From an uncultured Pelagibacteraceae bacterium (GTDB lineage Bacteria; Pseudomonadota; Alphaproteobacteria; Pelagibacterales; Pelagibacteraceae), in contig CACBLI010000007.1 in the NCBI GenBank assembly GCA_902540235.1, positions 1 to 64,000 of the forward strand: DNA of 64,000 bases, given 5' to 3'. The translations under genes and the position numbers were made by a program. This document shows, in pieces, positions 1-11,339 of this stretch. How positions within the stretch are numbered: the first letter of the stretch is position 1; each line of letters begins with the position of its first letter. The notes under the pieces were generated by a model. The model searched no databases. It saw only the letters and a program-made list of their open reading frames with translations, and was not told the origin of the DNA.

Positions 1-139
1 TTTTTCCATATTGTCCACGTCCATGACTTTGATTTTCAGCAATTATCATTCCATACTTTAAATTTGAGTTTCGCATTATTCTTATAGCTGTATCATTCGT
101 ACTTCTTAATCTTTTAAATCTTAAAATTTTGAATTTCAT
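1..139 (-). CDS. birA: Biotin--protein ligase, N-terminal fragment (cut by window edge)
   Basis: Reading the minus strand from an ATG at 139 gives about 46 residues, including RLRSTNDTA and AENQSHGRGQYGK. These match the start of the BirA catalytic domain: the S-T-N substrate element and the GRGRxG-type biotinyl-AMP loop. The start overlaps the nuoN stop by one base (TAATG), so it is probably translated with the nuo operon, as in other alphaproteobacteria where birA follows nuoN. No N-terminal DNA-binding domain is present, so it would be a class I ligase that biotinylates carboxylase carrier protein and does not act as a repressor. The rest lies outside the window. Confidence 0.8.
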   Translation of the reverse strand, partial: MKFKILRFKRLRSTNDTAIRIMRNSNLKYGMIIAENQSHGRGQYGK

Positions 140-1557
140 TAAATGATGTTAATTCTAGAAACAACCTCTATTAGTTGACTTGGAAATATGAAGTATATCA
201 GAATTAACAATGTGGATGCAGTTAGAGAAAATTTTAACCAAAAACCATGGTCTGTATCGTATTTTTCTTTTTCCTTATCAAAATACATAATTTTAATTAA
301 TCTTAAGTAATAAAAGGCTGCTACAACTGTTGATAATAAACCTACGATCGCAAGGAAATACATTGATTGTTCAATGACTGCTTTAAAAACATAAAATTTT
401 GCGAAAAAACCTGCAAGAGGAGGAATTCCAGCCAGTGAAAATAAAATTATAAGTAATGATATAGCTAACATAGGGTGATTTTTAGATAAACCTGATAAAT
501 CCTCTATTTTTTCATAATACTGATTATTTCTCTTCAACATCAATAAACATGAAAACAATCCTAAGTTCATAAGTACATATATAATTATATAAATGATTGA
601 GCTTTGTATTCCATCATTAGTGCCTGCAGTTACACCAGCTAGAGCATAACCAACATGTCCAATAGAACTATAAGCAACAAGTCTTTTCAAATTTGTTTGT
701 CCTATAGCTGCAATAGCACCGAATAGCATTGATGCAATCGATAAAAAAATTAAAATCGTTTGCCACTGATCAATTAAATTTAAAAACGGTACATATAAAA
801 ATCTTATAAATACTGTCAGTGCTGCTATTTTTGGAACCATTGTAAAAAATAATGTTACAGAGGTTGGTGAACCTTCATAAACATCTGGTGCCCACATATG
901 AAACGGAACAGCGGAAATTTTAAACGCTAACCCCACTAAAACAAACACAATACCAAATGTCAGTGCATAAACATCTGAGTTTAATTGGCTGGCTATTACA
1001 TCAAAATTTGTAGAACCAGTAAATCCATAAATTAAAGAACAACCATACAGCAATAAACCTGAGGATAAGGCACTTAAAACAAAATATTTCAATCCAGCCT
1101 CAGAGGATTTAATTTCATCTCTATTAAATGTTGCTAATACATACAAAGCTAACGACTGAAGTTCTAGTCCCATGTAAAATACAATTAAGTCATTAGAATT
1201 AATCATAATCATCATTCCTAATACAGAACTTAAAATTAAAATTGGATATTCAATTTTAAAAATTTGAAAAGTTTTAAGATAGTTTGAAGATACGATTAAA
1301 ACCAAAAAGGCAGCCAACAAAGTAATTATCCTCATTAATGAAGATAAATAGTCAATGATAATACTGTTGTTAAACAATTTTGTTTCATTAATTCCAATAG
1401 TTTCATTGAATGTAATAACAGCAGTTACAATCAAAACTGCTAAAGAAAGACTCTGGACTAATCTTGAGCTATTTTTTTTAAAAACTCCAAATATTAGCAA
1501 AAACATTATAGATAATGAAAGGAATATTTCAGGTAACACTAATTGTAAATTTTCCAT
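139..1557 (-). CDS. nuoN: NADH-quinone oxidoreductase subunit N
   Basis: A 472-residue, almost wholly hydrophobic protein with about 14 predicted membrane segments. It is one of the three antiporter-like proton-pumping subunits in the membrane arm of respiratory complex I. The family signature is visible in the segments around KYFVLSALSSGLLLYG and LKRLVAYSSIGHVGYALAG, which hold the conserved membrane lysines and the H/Y-rich helix. Length is normal for NuoN. The gene abuts nuoM (shared base at 1557) and is the last nuo gene before birA. Confidence 0.95.
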   Translation of the reverse strand: MENLQLVLPEIFLSLSIMFLLIFGVFKKNSSRLVQSLSLAVLIVTAVITFNETIGINETKLFNNSIIIDYLSSLMRIITLLAAFLVLIVSSNYLKTFQIFKIEYPILILSSVLGMMIMINSNDLIVFYMGLELQSLALYVLATFNRDEIKSSEAGLKYFVLSALSSGLLLYGCSLIYGFTGSTNFDVIASQLNSDVYALTFGIVFVLVGLAFKISAVPFHMWAPDVYEGSPTSVTLFFTMVPKIAALTVFIRFLYVPFLNLIDQWQTILIFLSIASMLFGAIAAIGQTNLKRLVAYSSIGHVGYALAGVTAGTNDGIQSSIIYIIIYVLMNLGLFSCLLMLKRNNQYYEKIEDLSGLSKNHPMLAISLLIILFSLAGIPPLAGFFAKFYVFKAVIEQSMYFLAIVGLLSTVVAAFYYLRLIKIMYFDKEKEKYDTDHGFWLKFSLTASTLLILIYFIFPSQLIEVVSRINII

Positions 1558-3041
1558 TATATTTGACTTGCTAATTTAAAGTTATATTGATTAATTAAAT
1601 CTGAGATAGATACTTCAATTGTATTAATTAGGGGATCTGGGTAAAATCCAAAAAATAGTGTTGGCACAGCCAAACAAGATAAAATAAATAGCTCGGATCT
1701 ATTTAAATCAAACATCTGTCTCAAATTAGTATTTACTAGTTTACCAAAAACAACTCTTTTATATAACCAGAGCATGTATGCGGCACCAATAATTACTCCT
1801 ATACTCGCAATCACAGCTACCAAGAAATTATCCTTAAATGCACCCATTAAAATTAAGAATTCCCCAACAAAACCACTCGTTCCTGGCAAACCTAGAGCTG
1901 CTAGAGTAAATAACATAAATAAAATGGAATATTTTGGAATAATACTCACGATTCCACCATACGTGTTTATGAGTCTCGAATGCATTCTGTCATAAACAAC
2001 GCCAACACACAAAAAGAGCGCTGCAGAAACTAATCCATGACTAATCATTTGAATAATACTTCCCTCAATTCCTTGCTGCTGAATTGTAAAAATTCCTAAA
2101 GTAACATAACCCATATGTGCTACTGATGAATATGCGATTAGCTTTTTCATGTCTTCCTGCATTAATGCAATGAAAGATGTAAAAATAATTGCAATTACAC
2201 TTAAAGTATAAATCAATGGAGTAAAAATTTCTGATGCAGTAGGAAATAATCCAAGAGAAAATCTGATAAAACCATAGCCAGCCATTTTTAATAATATAGC
2301 AGCTAATAAGACAGACCCAGCAGTAGGTGCTTCAACATGAGCATCTGGTAACCAGGTGTGGACGGGCCACATAGGAGTTTTAACTGCAAAAGAACTAAAG
2401 AAAGCTAACCATAAAAGATTTTGATACTTAATGTCAATTCCAGAATTATAAAGTTCGACCACATCTGTGGTTCCGTTCAACCAATATATTGTAATTATAG
2501 CCACCAGCATTAATACTGAACCAAGCAAAGTATACAAAAAAAATTTGAACGCAGAATAGACTCTTCTAGCACCACCCCATATTCCAATTATTAAAAACAT
2601 TGGAATCAAACCTGCTTCAAAAAATAAGTAAAAAATAACAAGGTCTAATGAGCAGAATACACCTATCATGAAAGACTCCATAATAAGAACAGCTATCAAA
2701 AATTCACTTAGTCTTTCTTTAATTGAGTTATTAACAGATATAATACAAAGAGGTGTGATGAATGTTGTTAATAAAATAAATAAAATCGAAATTCCATCAA
2801 CGCCTACTTTATAGTTTATAAAATCTTCAATCCAAATTCTCTCCTCAACAAATTGAAAATTAGAAGTTGATGGATCAAATAATATCCACAAATAAATAGA
2901 TAAAAAAAAATTTACAGCTGAAGTAAATAAAGCAACATACTTGGTAGTAAAATTATTTTTTTTATTACCTCTAGTAAAAAATAAAAATAAAGCTCCGATT
3001 GATGGTAATAAAATCAGAGAAGAAAGAATAGGAAAGTTCAT
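1557..3041 (-). CDS. nuoM: NADH-quinone oxidoreductase subunit M
   Basis: A 494-residue polytopic membrane protein, the second antiporter-like proton-translocating subunit of complex I. Visible hallmarks are FFEAGLIPMFLIIGIWGG (conserved membrane Glu), PMWPVHTWLPDAHVEAPT and MKKLIAYSSVAHMGYVTLG, which carry the proton-channel Lys and His residues. Length fits the family. It overlaps nuoN and nuoL by a single base on each side, so translation along the operon is tightly coupled. Confidence 0.96.
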   Translation of the reverse strand: MNFPILSSLILLPSIGALFLFFTRGNKKNNFTTKYVALFTSAVNFFLSIYLWILFDPSTSNFQFVEERIWIEDFINYKVGVDGISILFILLTTFITPLCIISVNNSIKERLSEFLIAVLIMESFMIGVFCSLDLVIFYLFFEAGLIPMFLIIGIWGGARRVYSAFKFFLYTLLGSVLMLVAIITIYWLNGTTDVVELYNSGIDIKYQNLLWLAFFSSFAVKTPMWPVHTWLPDAHVEAPTAGSVLLAAILLKMAGYGFIRFSLGLFPTASEIFTPLIYTLSVIAIIFTSFIALMQEDMKKLIAYSSVAHMGYVTLGIFTIQQQGIEGSIIQMISHGLVSAALFLCVGVVYDRMHSRLINTYGGIVSIIPKYSILFMLFTLAALGLPGTSGFVGEFLILMGAFKDNFLVAVIASIGVIIGAAYMLWLYKRVVFGKLVNTNLRQMFDLNRSELFILSCLAVPTLFFGFYPDPLINTIEVSISDLINQYNFKLASQI

Positions 3042-4954
3042 TATTTTACGATTAGAAAAGTTAATAAAGCAGAAAAACCAAGCAACATCACAAAAGCATA
3101 TTGATATATATACCCACTTTGAAATTTGTTAGCTCTTACTGAAAATTTTTTAATCATTGTGGAAATACCATCTGGACCAAAACCATCAATAATTTTAATA
3201 TCAAAAAACTTCCATAAAAATAAACCAAGCTTTTTTGATGGTTTAACAAATAAAACATCATAAAGTTCATCAAAGTACCACTTATTTAATAAAAAATGGT
3301 AAAGAGGTTTATTAATATTAGCAATTTGCTCAGATAAACTTTTGTTCTTTAAAAATAAATAATACGATAATGGAATAGACAAAGTGACTAAAATGGGAGT
3401 GAGTAATAAAAACCATAATGGAGGATGGTCAGTGCTTAATGGTTTTAAGAAAAATATTGAATCACGCCAAAAATTATTCTGTCCCTCATAACCTATAAAT
3501 AGTTCTTTAAATAAAAAACCTGCAAATAAAGCACCAATTGACAATAAAAATAAAGGTATCAGCATTACGATGGGTGACTCGTGTGTTTCATCTAACTTTA
3601 TTTCTTTATTATTATATTCACCATGAAAAGTTTTAAAAATTAATCTCCAAGAATAAATTGATGTAAGAAAAGCTGTAAAAATTCCAATTCCAGCAGCATA
3701 ATAGCCAGCTGTATTTCCTCTTAAATAAGCAAATTCTATTATTGCATCTTTGGAGTAAAAACCTGACAAAAACGGAAAGCCAGTTAAAGCTAAAGTTCCT
3801 ATTATCATCAGTGAATAAGTGTATGGAAGTTTTTTCCAAACTCCACCCATATAATTAATATTTTGTTCATCTTTAAAGGCATGAATAACTGAGCCAGATC
3901 CTAAAAATAAAAGAGCTTTAAAGAATGCGTGAGTGAATAAATGAAACATAGCAACATTATATGCACCCACCCCTGTAGCAAAAAACATGTAACCCAGTTG
4001 ACTACAAGTAGAATACGCAATAATCTTTTTAATATCATTTTGTACCAAAGCCACTGTTGCAGCAAAAAAAGCAGTGCTCATTCCAACAACTGTTATGACA
4101 TTCAATGCTAATTCAGAGTATTCATAAATTGGTGAACACCTTACGACTAGAAAAACTCCAGCTGTAACCATTGTAGCTGCATGTATTAAAGCGGAAACAG
4201 GTGTTGGGCCCTCCATAGCGTCTGGCAACCAAGTATGAAGTAAAATTTGTGCTGATTTACCCATTGCACCAATAAATAAAAGTAAGCAAATCAAATCTAC
4301 TGAATTAAATTTGATACCTAAAAATAATAAATTTTTATCAGTAATATTTGAAATTTGATTAAAAACCTCTGAATAATTTACTGTTCCAAACAGATAAAAA
4401 ATTAAAAATATTCCAAGTGCAAAACCAAAATCACCTACTCTATTCACAACAAATGCTTTTATTGCAGCTTTATTAGCTGACTCTTTTTTGAACCAGAAAC
4501 CTATTAAAAAATATGAGCAAAGACCAACACCTTCCCAACCAAAAAATAATTGTATAAAATTATCTGATGTAACTAACATCAACATTGCAAACGTAAATAA
4601 AGATAAATAAGCCATAAATCTTGGTTTATGTGGATCATGGGACATATATCCAATTGAATAGATGTGAACTAATGCTGAGACTGATGTAACCACAACCAAC
4701 ATGACAGAAGATAATGGATCAATTTTCATTGACCAATTTACCTCTAGAGATCCAGAGCTTATCCAGGTCGCAATAATTATATTTTCTTGATATTGATTTA
4801 TAATGACTTCATAGAAGACTAAAGATGAAAATATAGCTGATATTGATACCAGTAAGCTTGTGATAATTTCTGAATTTCTATCTCCAATAAATTTTCCAAA
4901 GAATCCAGAAATAATTGAAGCTATCAATGGTAATGCTATTATTGAAATTTCCAT
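3041..4954 (-). CDS. nuoL: NADH-quinone oxidoreductase subunit L
   Basis: A 637-residue membrane protein, the distal antiporter-like subunit of complex I, which also supplies the long lateral amphipathic helix. The N-terminal Oxidored_q1_N region (about residues 65-115) is followed by FGWEGVGLCSYFLIGFW, the channel segment LLHTWLPDAMEGPTPVSALI and KKIIAYSTCSQLGYMF. The C-terminal 100 residues contain the lateral helix and a final membrane anchor. The gene sits 1 bp from nuoK. Confidence 0.96.
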   Translation of the reverse strand: MEISIIALPLIASIISGFFGKFIGDRNSEIITSLLVSISAIFSSLVFYEVIINQYQENIIIATWISSGSLEVNWSMKIDPLSSVMLVVVTSVSALVHIYSIGYMSHDPHKPRFMAYLSLFTFAMLMLVTSDNFIQLFFGWEGVGLCSYFLIGFWFKKESANKAAIKAFVVNRVGDFGFALGIFLIFYLFGTVNYSEVFNQISNITDKNLLFLGIKFNSVDLICLLLFIGAMGKSAQILLHTWLPDAMEGPTPVSALIHAATMVTAGVFLVVRCSPIYEYSELALNVITVVGMSTAFFAATVALVQNDIKKIIAYSTCSQLGYMFFATGVGAYNVAMFHLFTHAFFKALLFLGSGSVIHAFKDEQNINYMGGVWKKLPYTYSLMIIGTLALTGFPFLSGFYSKDAIIEFAYLRGNTAGYYAAGIGIFTAFLTSIYSWRLIFKTFHGEYNNKEIKLDETHESPIVMLIPLFLLSIGALFAGFLFKELFIGYEGQNNFWRDSIFFLKPLSTDHPPLWFLLLTPILVTLSIPLSYYLFLKNKSLSEQIANINKPLYHFLLNKWYFDELYDVLFVKPSKKLGLFLWKFFDIKIIDGFGPDGISTMIKKFSVRANKFQSGYIYQYAFVMLLGFSALLTFLIVK

Positions 4955-4955
4955 T

Positions 4956-5267
4956 TTATCCTTTTAATTTATCTATTTCCTCTACTCGAATAGTTCCAGA
5001 ATTTCTAAAATAAACTACTATAATTGCCAAACCAATTGCAGCCTCGGCTGCGGCAACAGTTAATATGAATAATGTGAATACCTGGCCAGATAAATCTCCT
5101 AAATATATGGAGAAAGAAACTAAATTTATATTAACTGCTAATAATATAAGCTCTATACTCATTAATATTACAATAATATTTTTTCTATTTAAAAAAATTC
5201 CAATTATTCCGATACTAAAAATAACCGCTCCTAAAGTTAAATAATGTCCTAGACCTATTTCAATCAT
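4956..5267 (-). CDS. nuoK: NADH-quinone oxidoreductase subunit K
   Basis: About 103 residues with three membrane helices. It is the small complex I subunit whose two buried glutamates (in the [11 protein letters not shown] and [13 protein letters not shown] segments) lie on the proton path linking the quinone site to the antiporters. I start it at the ATG at 5267, which gives the family N-terminus M(I)EIGLGHYL. The longer ORF adds 15 residues that read over the nuoJ tail. The chosen start overlaps the nuoJ end by 8 bases. Confidence 0.94.
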   Translation of the reverse strand: MIEIGLGHYLTLGAVIFSIGIIGIFLNRKNIIVILMSIELILLAVNINLVSFSIYLGDLSGQVFTLFILTVAAAEAAIGLAIIVVYFRNSGTIRVEEIDKLKG

Positions 5268-5892
5268 CAATTTTAACTCCTTTGTTTGGAGCAACTTCAA
5301 GAACTTCAACACCTTCAGTTCTCTCTCTTGAAATTTGTTTCAAATAACTTTGTTTTTTTACACCTTCTCTTTGTCGAAAAGTTAGAACAATGGCACCGAT
5401 CATAGCTATTAAAAGAATCATTCCACTTATTTGAAAAACGTGAATATAATCAGTATAAAGTATTAGTCCTAAAGAATGAGTATTACTCTCCACTTTTGTG
5501 ATTGATAAATTTGTTGGATTAAATAATTCAGGTTTATATTTCCATCCGCCAATAACAATTATTAATTCAAAAAAAATAATTACACTTATTATTAAACCTA
5601 CAGGTATATGACCAGAGCTCTCTTTTGAGATAAACCATTGATTTTTTTGTTGAGCAACATTTAACATCATCACCACAAATAAGAATAATACTGCTACCGC
5701 ACCGACATAAACGATTAGCATTATCATTCCTAGAAACTCTGCACCTATCATTATAAAAAGACAAGAAATACTTATAAAATCAAGAATTAAAAAAAAAACT
5801 GAATGCACAGTATTTTTTGAAACAGTAACCATTATAGCTGAAATGACTGCAATTATAGAAAAAATATAAAAAAATATTGCATGTGCAATCAT
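5260..5892 (-). CDS. nuoJ: NADH-quinone oxidoreductase subunit J
   Basis: A 210-residue protein with five membrane helices. It is the complex I subunit with the pi-bulge helix involved in coupling quinone reduction to proton pumping. The conserved helix reads [20 protein letters not shown], followed by MMLN. The last 40 or so residues are a polar tail ([10 protein letters not shown] onward). It lies 3 bases downstream of nuoI and overlaps nuoK. Confidence 0.94.
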   Translation of the reverse strand: MIAHAIFFYIFSIIAVISAIMVTVSKNTVHSVFFLILDFISISCLFIMIGAEFLGMIMLIVYVGAVAVLFLFVVMMLNVAQQKNQWFISKESSGHIPVGLIISVIIFFELIIVIGGWKYKPELFNPTNLSITKVESNTHSLGLILYTDYIHVFQISGMILLIAMIGAIVLTFRQREGVKKQSYLKQISRERTEGVEVLEVAPNKGVKIDD

Positions 5893-5895
5893 AAA

Positions 5896-6381
5896 CTATC
5901 TATATGGGTTATCTGACTTGATATTTGCAGCTAAAATATTTTCCCATCTATCTCCATTGTCAAGGAGTTTTTCTTTTGTGTAATAAAGCTCTTCACGAGT
6001 TTCAGTAGAAAATTCAAAGTTTGGTCCTTGAACTATTGCATCTACTGGACAAGACTCTTCACATAAACCACAATAGATGCATTTCATCATATCAATGTCA
6101 TAACGAGTAGTTTTTCTACTTCCATCAGACCTTTGCGAAGATTCTATTGTAATTGCTTGAGCAGGACAAACAGCCTCACATAATTTACAAGCTATACATC
6201 TTTCCTCACCATTAGGGTACCTTCTCAATGCATGTTCACCTCTAAATCTTGGACTGATTTTCCCCTTTTCAAACGGGTAATTGATTGTTTTTTTTGATTT
6301 AAAAAGTTCCTTAATTGCAATTAACAACCCACTTATAAAATCGATCATTAATATTGTTTTAAAAAATCTAGATATTTTCAT
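5896..6381 (-). CDS. nuoI: NADH-quinone oxidoreductase subunit I (two 4Fe-4S)
   Basis: A 161-residue ferredoxin-like subunit of complex I that carries clusters N6a and N6b, which pass electrons towards NuoB and the quinone. Both CxxCxxCxxxCP motifs are intact: [12 protein letters not shown] and [12 protein letters not shown]. An amphipathic N-terminal helix (residues 1-25) would dock on the membrane. Length matches alphaproteobacterial NuoI. It is adjacent to nuoH with no gap. Confidence 0.97.
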   Translation of the reverse strand: MKISRFFKTILMIDFISGLLIAIKELFKSKKTINYPFEKGKISPRFRGEHALRRYPNGEERCIACKLCEAVCPAQAITIESSQRSDGSRKTTRYDIDMMKCIYCGLCEESCPVDAIVQGPNFEFSTETREELYYTKEKLLDNGDRWENILAANIKSDNPYR

Positions 6382-7380
6382 TTAAATTGTTGGTAAAAGA
6401 TTAAAATAGAAGAGATAACTTGCTGTCAAAACAACATAAGTAAGTGATAATGGCAAAAATATTTTCCAACCTAATCTCATAAGCTGATCATATCTATATC
6501 TTGGCACAATAGCTTTTACTAATGCGAAGAGTATAAATAGAAGTAATATCTTAAAAATTAACCAAATAGCACCAGGTATCATGTTAAACGGGAAAAAGTT
6601 AACTGGCGATAACCATCCGCCTAAAAATAATATTGACCCTAAAGCACACATTAATAAAATATTTGCATATTCTCCTAACCAAAACATTGCATACATCATA
6701 CCAGAATACTCCGTTTGATAACCAGCAACTAATTCAGCTTCTGCCTCAGGCAAATCAAAGGGAGGTCGATTTGTTTCTGCTAATGCAGAAATAAAAAAAA
6801 TAACAAACATTGGGAATAAAGGAATAACAAACCACATATTTTTTTGAGCTATCACAATATCATTCAAATTTAATGAACCAACACATAGCAAGACATTTAT
6901 TATAATTATACCAATTGAAACTTCGTAAGATACCATTTGTGCCGCAGATCTTATTGCTCCTAAAAAAGGATATTTTGAATTTGATGCCCATCCTCCCATT
7001 ATAATTCCATACACACCAAGAGATGAAACTGCGAAAATATAAAGAATACCAACATTAATGTTTGCTAAAACACTGCTCTCACTAAATGGAATAACTGCCC
7101 AAGCTGTTAAAGCTAGGGTCATAGTTATAATAGGGGCAAGTATAAATATGACTTTATTTGAGCTTGCTGGAATAATTATTTCTTTAAATATGTATTTAAG
7201 AGCGTCAGCTAATGATTGAAGTAAACCAAAGGGACCAACGACATTGGGTCCTTGTCTTTTTTGAACAAAAGCCCACACTCTTCTATCTAGCCATACTATC
7301 ATAGCGACAGAGACTAAAACAGGTACCAATAAAAATAATATTTTATAAGTTTCTTGAAAAATAATATTCAAATATTCCAT
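6382..7380 (-). CDS. nuoH: NADH-quinone oxidoreductase subunit H
   Basis: A 332-residue protein with eight membrane helices that forms much of the quinone-binding chamber of complex I. The family signature [20 protein letters not shown] and the acidic cytoplasmic loop [20 protein letters not shown] are both present, including the charged residues implicated in coupling. It lies 3 bp after nuoG and directly before nuoI. Confidence 0.97.
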   Translation of the reverse strand: MEYLNIIFQETYKILFLLVPVLVSVAMIVWLDRRVWAFVQKRQGPNVVGPFGLLQSLADALKYIFKEIIIPASSNKVIFILAPIITMTLALTAWAVIPFSESSVLANINVGILYIFAVSSLGVYGIIMGGWASNSKYPFLGAIRSAAQMVSYEVSIGIIIINVLLCVGSLNLNDIVIAQKNMWFVIPLFPMFVIFFISALAETNRPPFDLPEAEAELVAGYQTEYSGMMYAMFWLGEYANILLMCALGSILFLGGWLSPVNFFPFNMIPGAIWLIFKILLLFILFALVKAIVPRYRYDQLMRLGWKIFLPLSLTYVVLTASYLFYFNLLPTI

Positions 7381-7383
7381 TAA

Positions 7384-9417
7384 TTAACCTTCGGTACCAG
7401 TTTTTTTAAAATCTAGTTTTGAGTTGTTACATTCAAGCATTGTTTTTGATGATCGTGCAATGACATTTGAAAAATAATAATCTTTAAAATCAATTTTTAA
7501 AATCTCATTAACAAAATTATCCTCATTTTTTTTATAATTAAGATCAGAAGTTAGTTGCTCTTGTTTTATTTTAAGATAATTAAACATACTACTCTCAAGT
7601 TCATCTTTATCATTAAAAAGTTTCCTTTTATTCATAATTTCTGCAAGATCATTGATAATTTGCCAATCTTCTTTTGCATCACCTGGTGGATATGAGGCTT
7701 TGTATGCTTTTTGAATTTTACCCTCTAAATTGGTATAATGACCTGATTGTTCTGTAAAAGCTGCACCTGGTAAAATTATGTCTGCAATTTCAGCACCATT
7801 ATCGCCATGACTACCCAGATAAATTATAAACTCGTCTTTCTTTTTAAAATCTAAGTTATCTTGACCAGCTAAGAAAATAATTTCAAACTTATTCTTATTA
7901 AGATCATCTAAAATTGTACCACTATTATCAATCAAATCTAAGTCTAAATTTCCAACTGTTGATGCATCAACCGATAACAAATTTAAAGGACTCCAATCTT
8001 GTGTAAATTTATTATTTTTAGACAAAAACTCTTCTAAAGAATTAAATAAATAATTTGCTGATTTTAACTTTTGAAAGGACTCTCCAAGAATAATCATTGG
8101 ATTTTTTGAATTAATAATTTCTCCAGATATTTCATGATTATTATCAATAATATCTTTGATAGTTTTAGTGTTTCCATCTAAACTTTGATATTCGTAAGTT
8201 AATTCACCAATATTATTTAAAGAGATAATCTTTGTATTATTATTCACAAATGCTTTTCGTATTCTAGCATTAAGCATTGTTGCTTCAAATCGTGGATTTG
8301 TGCCAATTAATAAAATTAGATCTGCTTTTTCAATACCGTTTATTGTAGAATTAAATAAATAATTTTCTCTTTTTGAATTATTTATTAATCTTTTTTTTGG
8401 TCTAAAATCATATTTATTAGTATTAATTGTTCTTTCTAAAAATTCTTTGAAAATAAAACTTGTCTCCATATTTGTAAGATCTCCCACAAAACCACAAATT
8501 TTGTCTTTATCAGTATTCTCTACTTTAGATTTGATAATATTATAAACCTCTTTCCAAGAGGCTTTTTCAAATTTTTTATTATATTTTATATAAGGTGTAT
8601 CTAATCTTTGATTAAGCAATCCATCACATGCGTATCTTGTTTTATCTGAAATCCATTCTTCATTAATATCTTCATTAATAATTGGCAAAACTCTTTTAAC
8701 TTCCCAATCATATGTATCAACTCTGATATTTGATCCAACAGCATCCATTACATCAATTGTTTCGGTTTTTTTTAATTCCCATGGTCTTGCCTCAAATACA
8801 TAAGGTTTAGATGTAAGAGCTCCAACTGGGCAAAGATCAATTACATTTCCAGATAGTTCAGATTGAACTGATTGCTCCAAATACGTGGTTATTTGCATAT
8901 CTTCACCTCTTCCGATTGCACCTAACTCAGGAACACCAGCCACTTCAGTTGCGAACCTTACACAACGTGTACAATGAATGCATCTAGTCATCTGAGTTTT
9001 AATCAATGGGCCCATATTCTTATCTGGTACTGCTCTTTTATTTTCTCTAAATCTAGATTTATCTATTCCATAAAACATCGATTGATCTTGAAGATCACAT
9101 TCTCCTCCTTGATCACAAACAGGACAGTCCAGAGGATGGTTTGCTAATAAAAACTCCATAACACCTTTTCTTGATTTCTCGATTTTGGGCGTATTAGTTT
9201 TTATTACCATTCCATCTGCTGCTGGCATTGCACAAGATGCTATTGGCTTTGGAGACTTTTCCATTTCAACTAAACACATTCTACAATTACCCGCAATTGA
9301 TAATTTTTCATGATAACAAAATCTTGGTATCTCTGCTCCAGCTTTCTCACAAGCTTGAAGAACAGTAAGTCCTTCTTCAACCTCGACTTCAATATCGTTT
9401 ACTTTTAACTTAAGCAT
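7384..9417 (-). CDS. nuoG: NADH-quinone oxidoreductase subunit G
   Basis: A 677-residue peripheral-arm subunit that carries several Fe-S clusters of the electron wire from FMN. It has an N-terminal 2Fe-2S domain ([15 protein letters not shown] and following), the His/Cys motif [18 protein letters not shown], the 4Fe-4S motif [10 protein letters not shown], and [14 protein letters not shown] molybdopterin-oxidoreductase-like domain follows, which in complex I has no cofactor. The C-terminal part is short and divergent compared with E. coli NuoG, as is usual for alphaproteobacteria. It overlaps nuoF by 8 bases. Confidence 0.95.
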   Translation of the reverse strand: MLKLKVNDIEVEVEEGLTVLQACEKAGAEIPRFCYHEKLSIAGNCRMCLVEMEKSPKPIASCAMPAADGMVIKTNTPKIEKSRKGVMEFLLANHPLDCPVCDQGGECDLQDQSMFYGIDKSRFRENKRAVPDKNMGPLIKTQMTRCIHCTRCVRFATEVAGVPELGAIGRGEDMQITTYLEQSVQSELSGNVIDLCPVGALTSKPYVFEARPWELKKTETIDVMDAVGSNIRVDTYDWEVKRVLPIINEDINEEWISDKTRYACDGLLNQRLDTPYIKYNKKFEKASWKEVYNIIKSKVENTDKDKICGFVGDLTNMETSFIFKEFLERTINTNKYDFRPKKRLINNSKRENYLFNSTINGIEKADLILLIGTNPRFEATMLNARIRKAFVNNNTKIISLNNIGELTYEYQSLDGNTKTIKDIIDNNHEISGEIINSKNPMIILGESFQKLKSANYLFNSLEEFLSKNNKFTQDWSPLNLLSVDASTVGNLDLDLIDNSGTILDDLNKNKFEIIFLAGQDNLDFKKKDEFIIYLGSHGDNGAEIADIILPGAAFTEQSGHYTNLEGKIQKAYKASYPPGDAKEDWQIINDLAEIMNKRKLFNDKDELESSMFNYLKIKQEQLTSDLNYKKNEDNFVNEILKIDFKDYYFSNVIARSSKTMLECNNSKLDFKKTGTEG

Positions 9418-10738
9418 TTTTATCTAATAAGTGTTGATCTACTAAATAAGGAATATTCTTATTTTCTTTTACAATTGGATCAAATTTATTCCTCTTTTTA
9501 ATCTCATCCTTAAAATGTCGTAATAAACCTTGAACAGGCCATGATGATCCTTCACCAAAAGCACAAATTGTATGACCTTCAATTTGCTTTGTTACATCGC
9601 TTAACATTTCAATTTCATCTTTTGATGCTTCCCCTTTTGCCATTCTCTCCAGCATTCTCCACATCCAACCAGAGCCCTCTCTACAAGGTGTGCACTGTCC
9701 ACAACTTTCATGTTTATAAAATCTAGCAATTCTAGCCATGCATTTTATTATGTCTTGATCTTTATTTATAACAACTACACCTGCTGTACCTAATCCACTT
9801 TTTTCTGCCGCTAAAGTGTCAAAATCCATTGTTAATGTTTCACATTTATCTTTTGGTATTAACGGCATTGATGATCCACCTGGAATTACAGCTTGTAAGT
9901 TGTCCCAACCACCAATAACACCACCAGCATGAACCTCTATTAACTCTTTTAAGGGAATATTCATTTCTTCCTCAACATTACAAGGATTATTGACATTTCC
10001 AGAAATACAAAAAATTTTTGTGCCTGTATTTTTTTCTCTTCCTAAAGATGCAAACCATTTTCCACCTCTTCTAAGTATTGTAGGAACTACCGCTATTGTC
10101 TCGACATTATTTATTATTGTTGGGCAACCATAAAGACCAATTAATGCTGGAAAAGGTGGTTTTAATCTTGGTTGGCCCTTTTTTCCTTCTATACTTTCTA
10201 GCAATGCAGTTTCCTCACCACAAATATAAGCACCAGCACCATAGTGAATATAAATATCTAAATCCCATCCAGTTCCAGCTGCATTTTTACCCAATAATTT
10301 TTTTTTGTACGCTTCATCAATTGCTGCCTGAAGTTTTTGTCCATCTACAAAATATTCTCCTCTTATATAAATATAACAAACGTGTGCCTGAATTGCATAA
10401 GAAGCTATCAAACAACCTTCAACTAATTTATGTGGTTCGAATCTCAAAATATCTCTATCTTTACAAGTTCCTGGCTCTGACTCATCACCATTTATCACTA
10501 AGTAATGAGGTCTGGACCCAACATCTTTAGGTGCAAATGACCATTTAAGACCTGTTGGAAAACCAGCTCCACCTCTTCCTCTAAGTTGAGACTCTTTAAT
10601 TTCATTTATTATCCAATCCCTACCTCTATTAATTATTTCTTTAGTGTTGACCCAATCACCCCTTTTTTGTGATGAATCTAAGTCCGGACCTAAATCATTA
10701 TATAAATTTTGAAAAATTCTATCTTTATCTTTAAGCAT
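9410..10738 (-). CDS. nuoF: NADH-quinone oxidoreductase subunit F (FMN/NADH binding)
   Basis: A 442-residue catalytic subunit that oxidises NADH and holds FMN and the N3 4Fe-4S cluster. Visible signatures are the NADH-binding loop [14 protein letters not shown], the FMN segment [19 protein letters not shown], and the cluster ligands [15 protein letters not shown], with a later Cys in TICAFG. Length fits the family. It overlaps nuoE by 8 bases and nuoG by 8 bases. Confidence 0.97.
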   Translation of the reverse strand: MLKDKDRIFQNLYNDLGPDLDSSQKRGDWVNTKEIINRGRDWIINEIKESQLRGRGGAGFPTGLKWSFAPKDVGSRPHYLVINGDESEPGTCKDRDILRFEPHKLVEGCLIASYAIQAHVCYIYIRGEYFVDGQKLQAAIDEAYKKKLLGKNAAGTGWDLDIYIHYGAGAYICGEETALLESIEGKKGQPRLKPPFPALIGLYGCPTIINNVETIAVVPTILRRGGKWFASLGREKNTGTKIFCISGNVNNPCNVEEEMNIPLKELIEVHAGGVIGGWDNLQAVIPGGSSMPLIPKDKCETLTMDFDTLAAEKSGLGTAGVVVINKDQDIIKCMARIARFYKHESCGQCTPCREGSGWMWRMLERMAKGEASKDEIEMLSDVTKQIEGHTICAFGEGSSWPVQGLLRHFKDEIKKRNKFDPIVKENKNIPYLVDQHLLDKNA

Positions 10739-11339
10739 TTTTTAAATCCATTAATGTTTTTCTATTGTTTTCTGGTTCATTGTTTACCCTGCCTCTATAT
10801 GAGCCAGGCATCGGTTTTTCTCCATTTAGTATTTTATCTAAAATTTCTAAAGTTTTTTCTTTATCAAGATCTTCGAAATAATCATCATTGATTTGCATCA
10901 TAGGAGCATTAACACATGCCCCTAAACACTCAACTTCCATCCAAGAACAGCTTTTATCATTTGAGAGTTCACGCTCATTCTCAGAAATTTTTTCTTTACA
11001 TGCCTCAACAAGTTTATTTGCTCCTCTTATCATACATGGAGTGGTAGTACACACCTGGACAAAATATTTACCTACAGGTGATAAATTATACATACTATAG
11101 AAAGTGGCAACTTCATAAACCTTGATATATGGCATCTCTAAAAATTTTGCGATATACTTCATTGCTGCCAAAGGTATCCAATTATCATTTTGTTTTTGAG
11201 CTATGTATAATAATGCCATTACTGCACTTTGTTGTTTCCCTGATGGATACTTAGCAATAATATTTTTTGCTACTTCTAATGACGAAGAATTAAACTCAAA
11301 ATTATCAGGTTGATTTTTTGCTGGTTTCTTTAAACTCAT
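10731..11339 (-). CDS. nuoE: NADH-quinone oxidoreductase subunit E
   Basis: A 202-residue thioredoxin-fold 2Fe-2S subunit (cluster N1a) that pairs with NuoF in the NADH dehydrogenase module. The four cluster cysteines are in CTTTPC and [10 protein letters not shown]. The conserved N-terminal helix region [17 protein letters not shown] is present. It overlaps the end of nuoD by 4 bases. The C-terminal tail after PGSYRGR is variable in the family. Confidence 0.95.
   Translation of the reverse strand: MSLKKPAKNQPDNFEFNSSSLEVAKNIIAKYPSGKQQSAVMALLYIAQKQNDNWIPLAAMKYIAKFLEMPYIKVYEVATFYSMYNLSPVGKYFVQVCTTTPCMIRGANKLVEACKEKISENERELSNDKSCSWMEVECLGACVNAPMMQINDDYFEDLDKEKTLEILDKILNGEKPMPGSYRGRVNNEPENNRKTLMDLKNA

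Noticed and set aside
10096-10530. 144-residue plus-strand ORF inside nuoF
   Set aside because: Antisense shadow of a strongly conserved complex I gene with no start signal.
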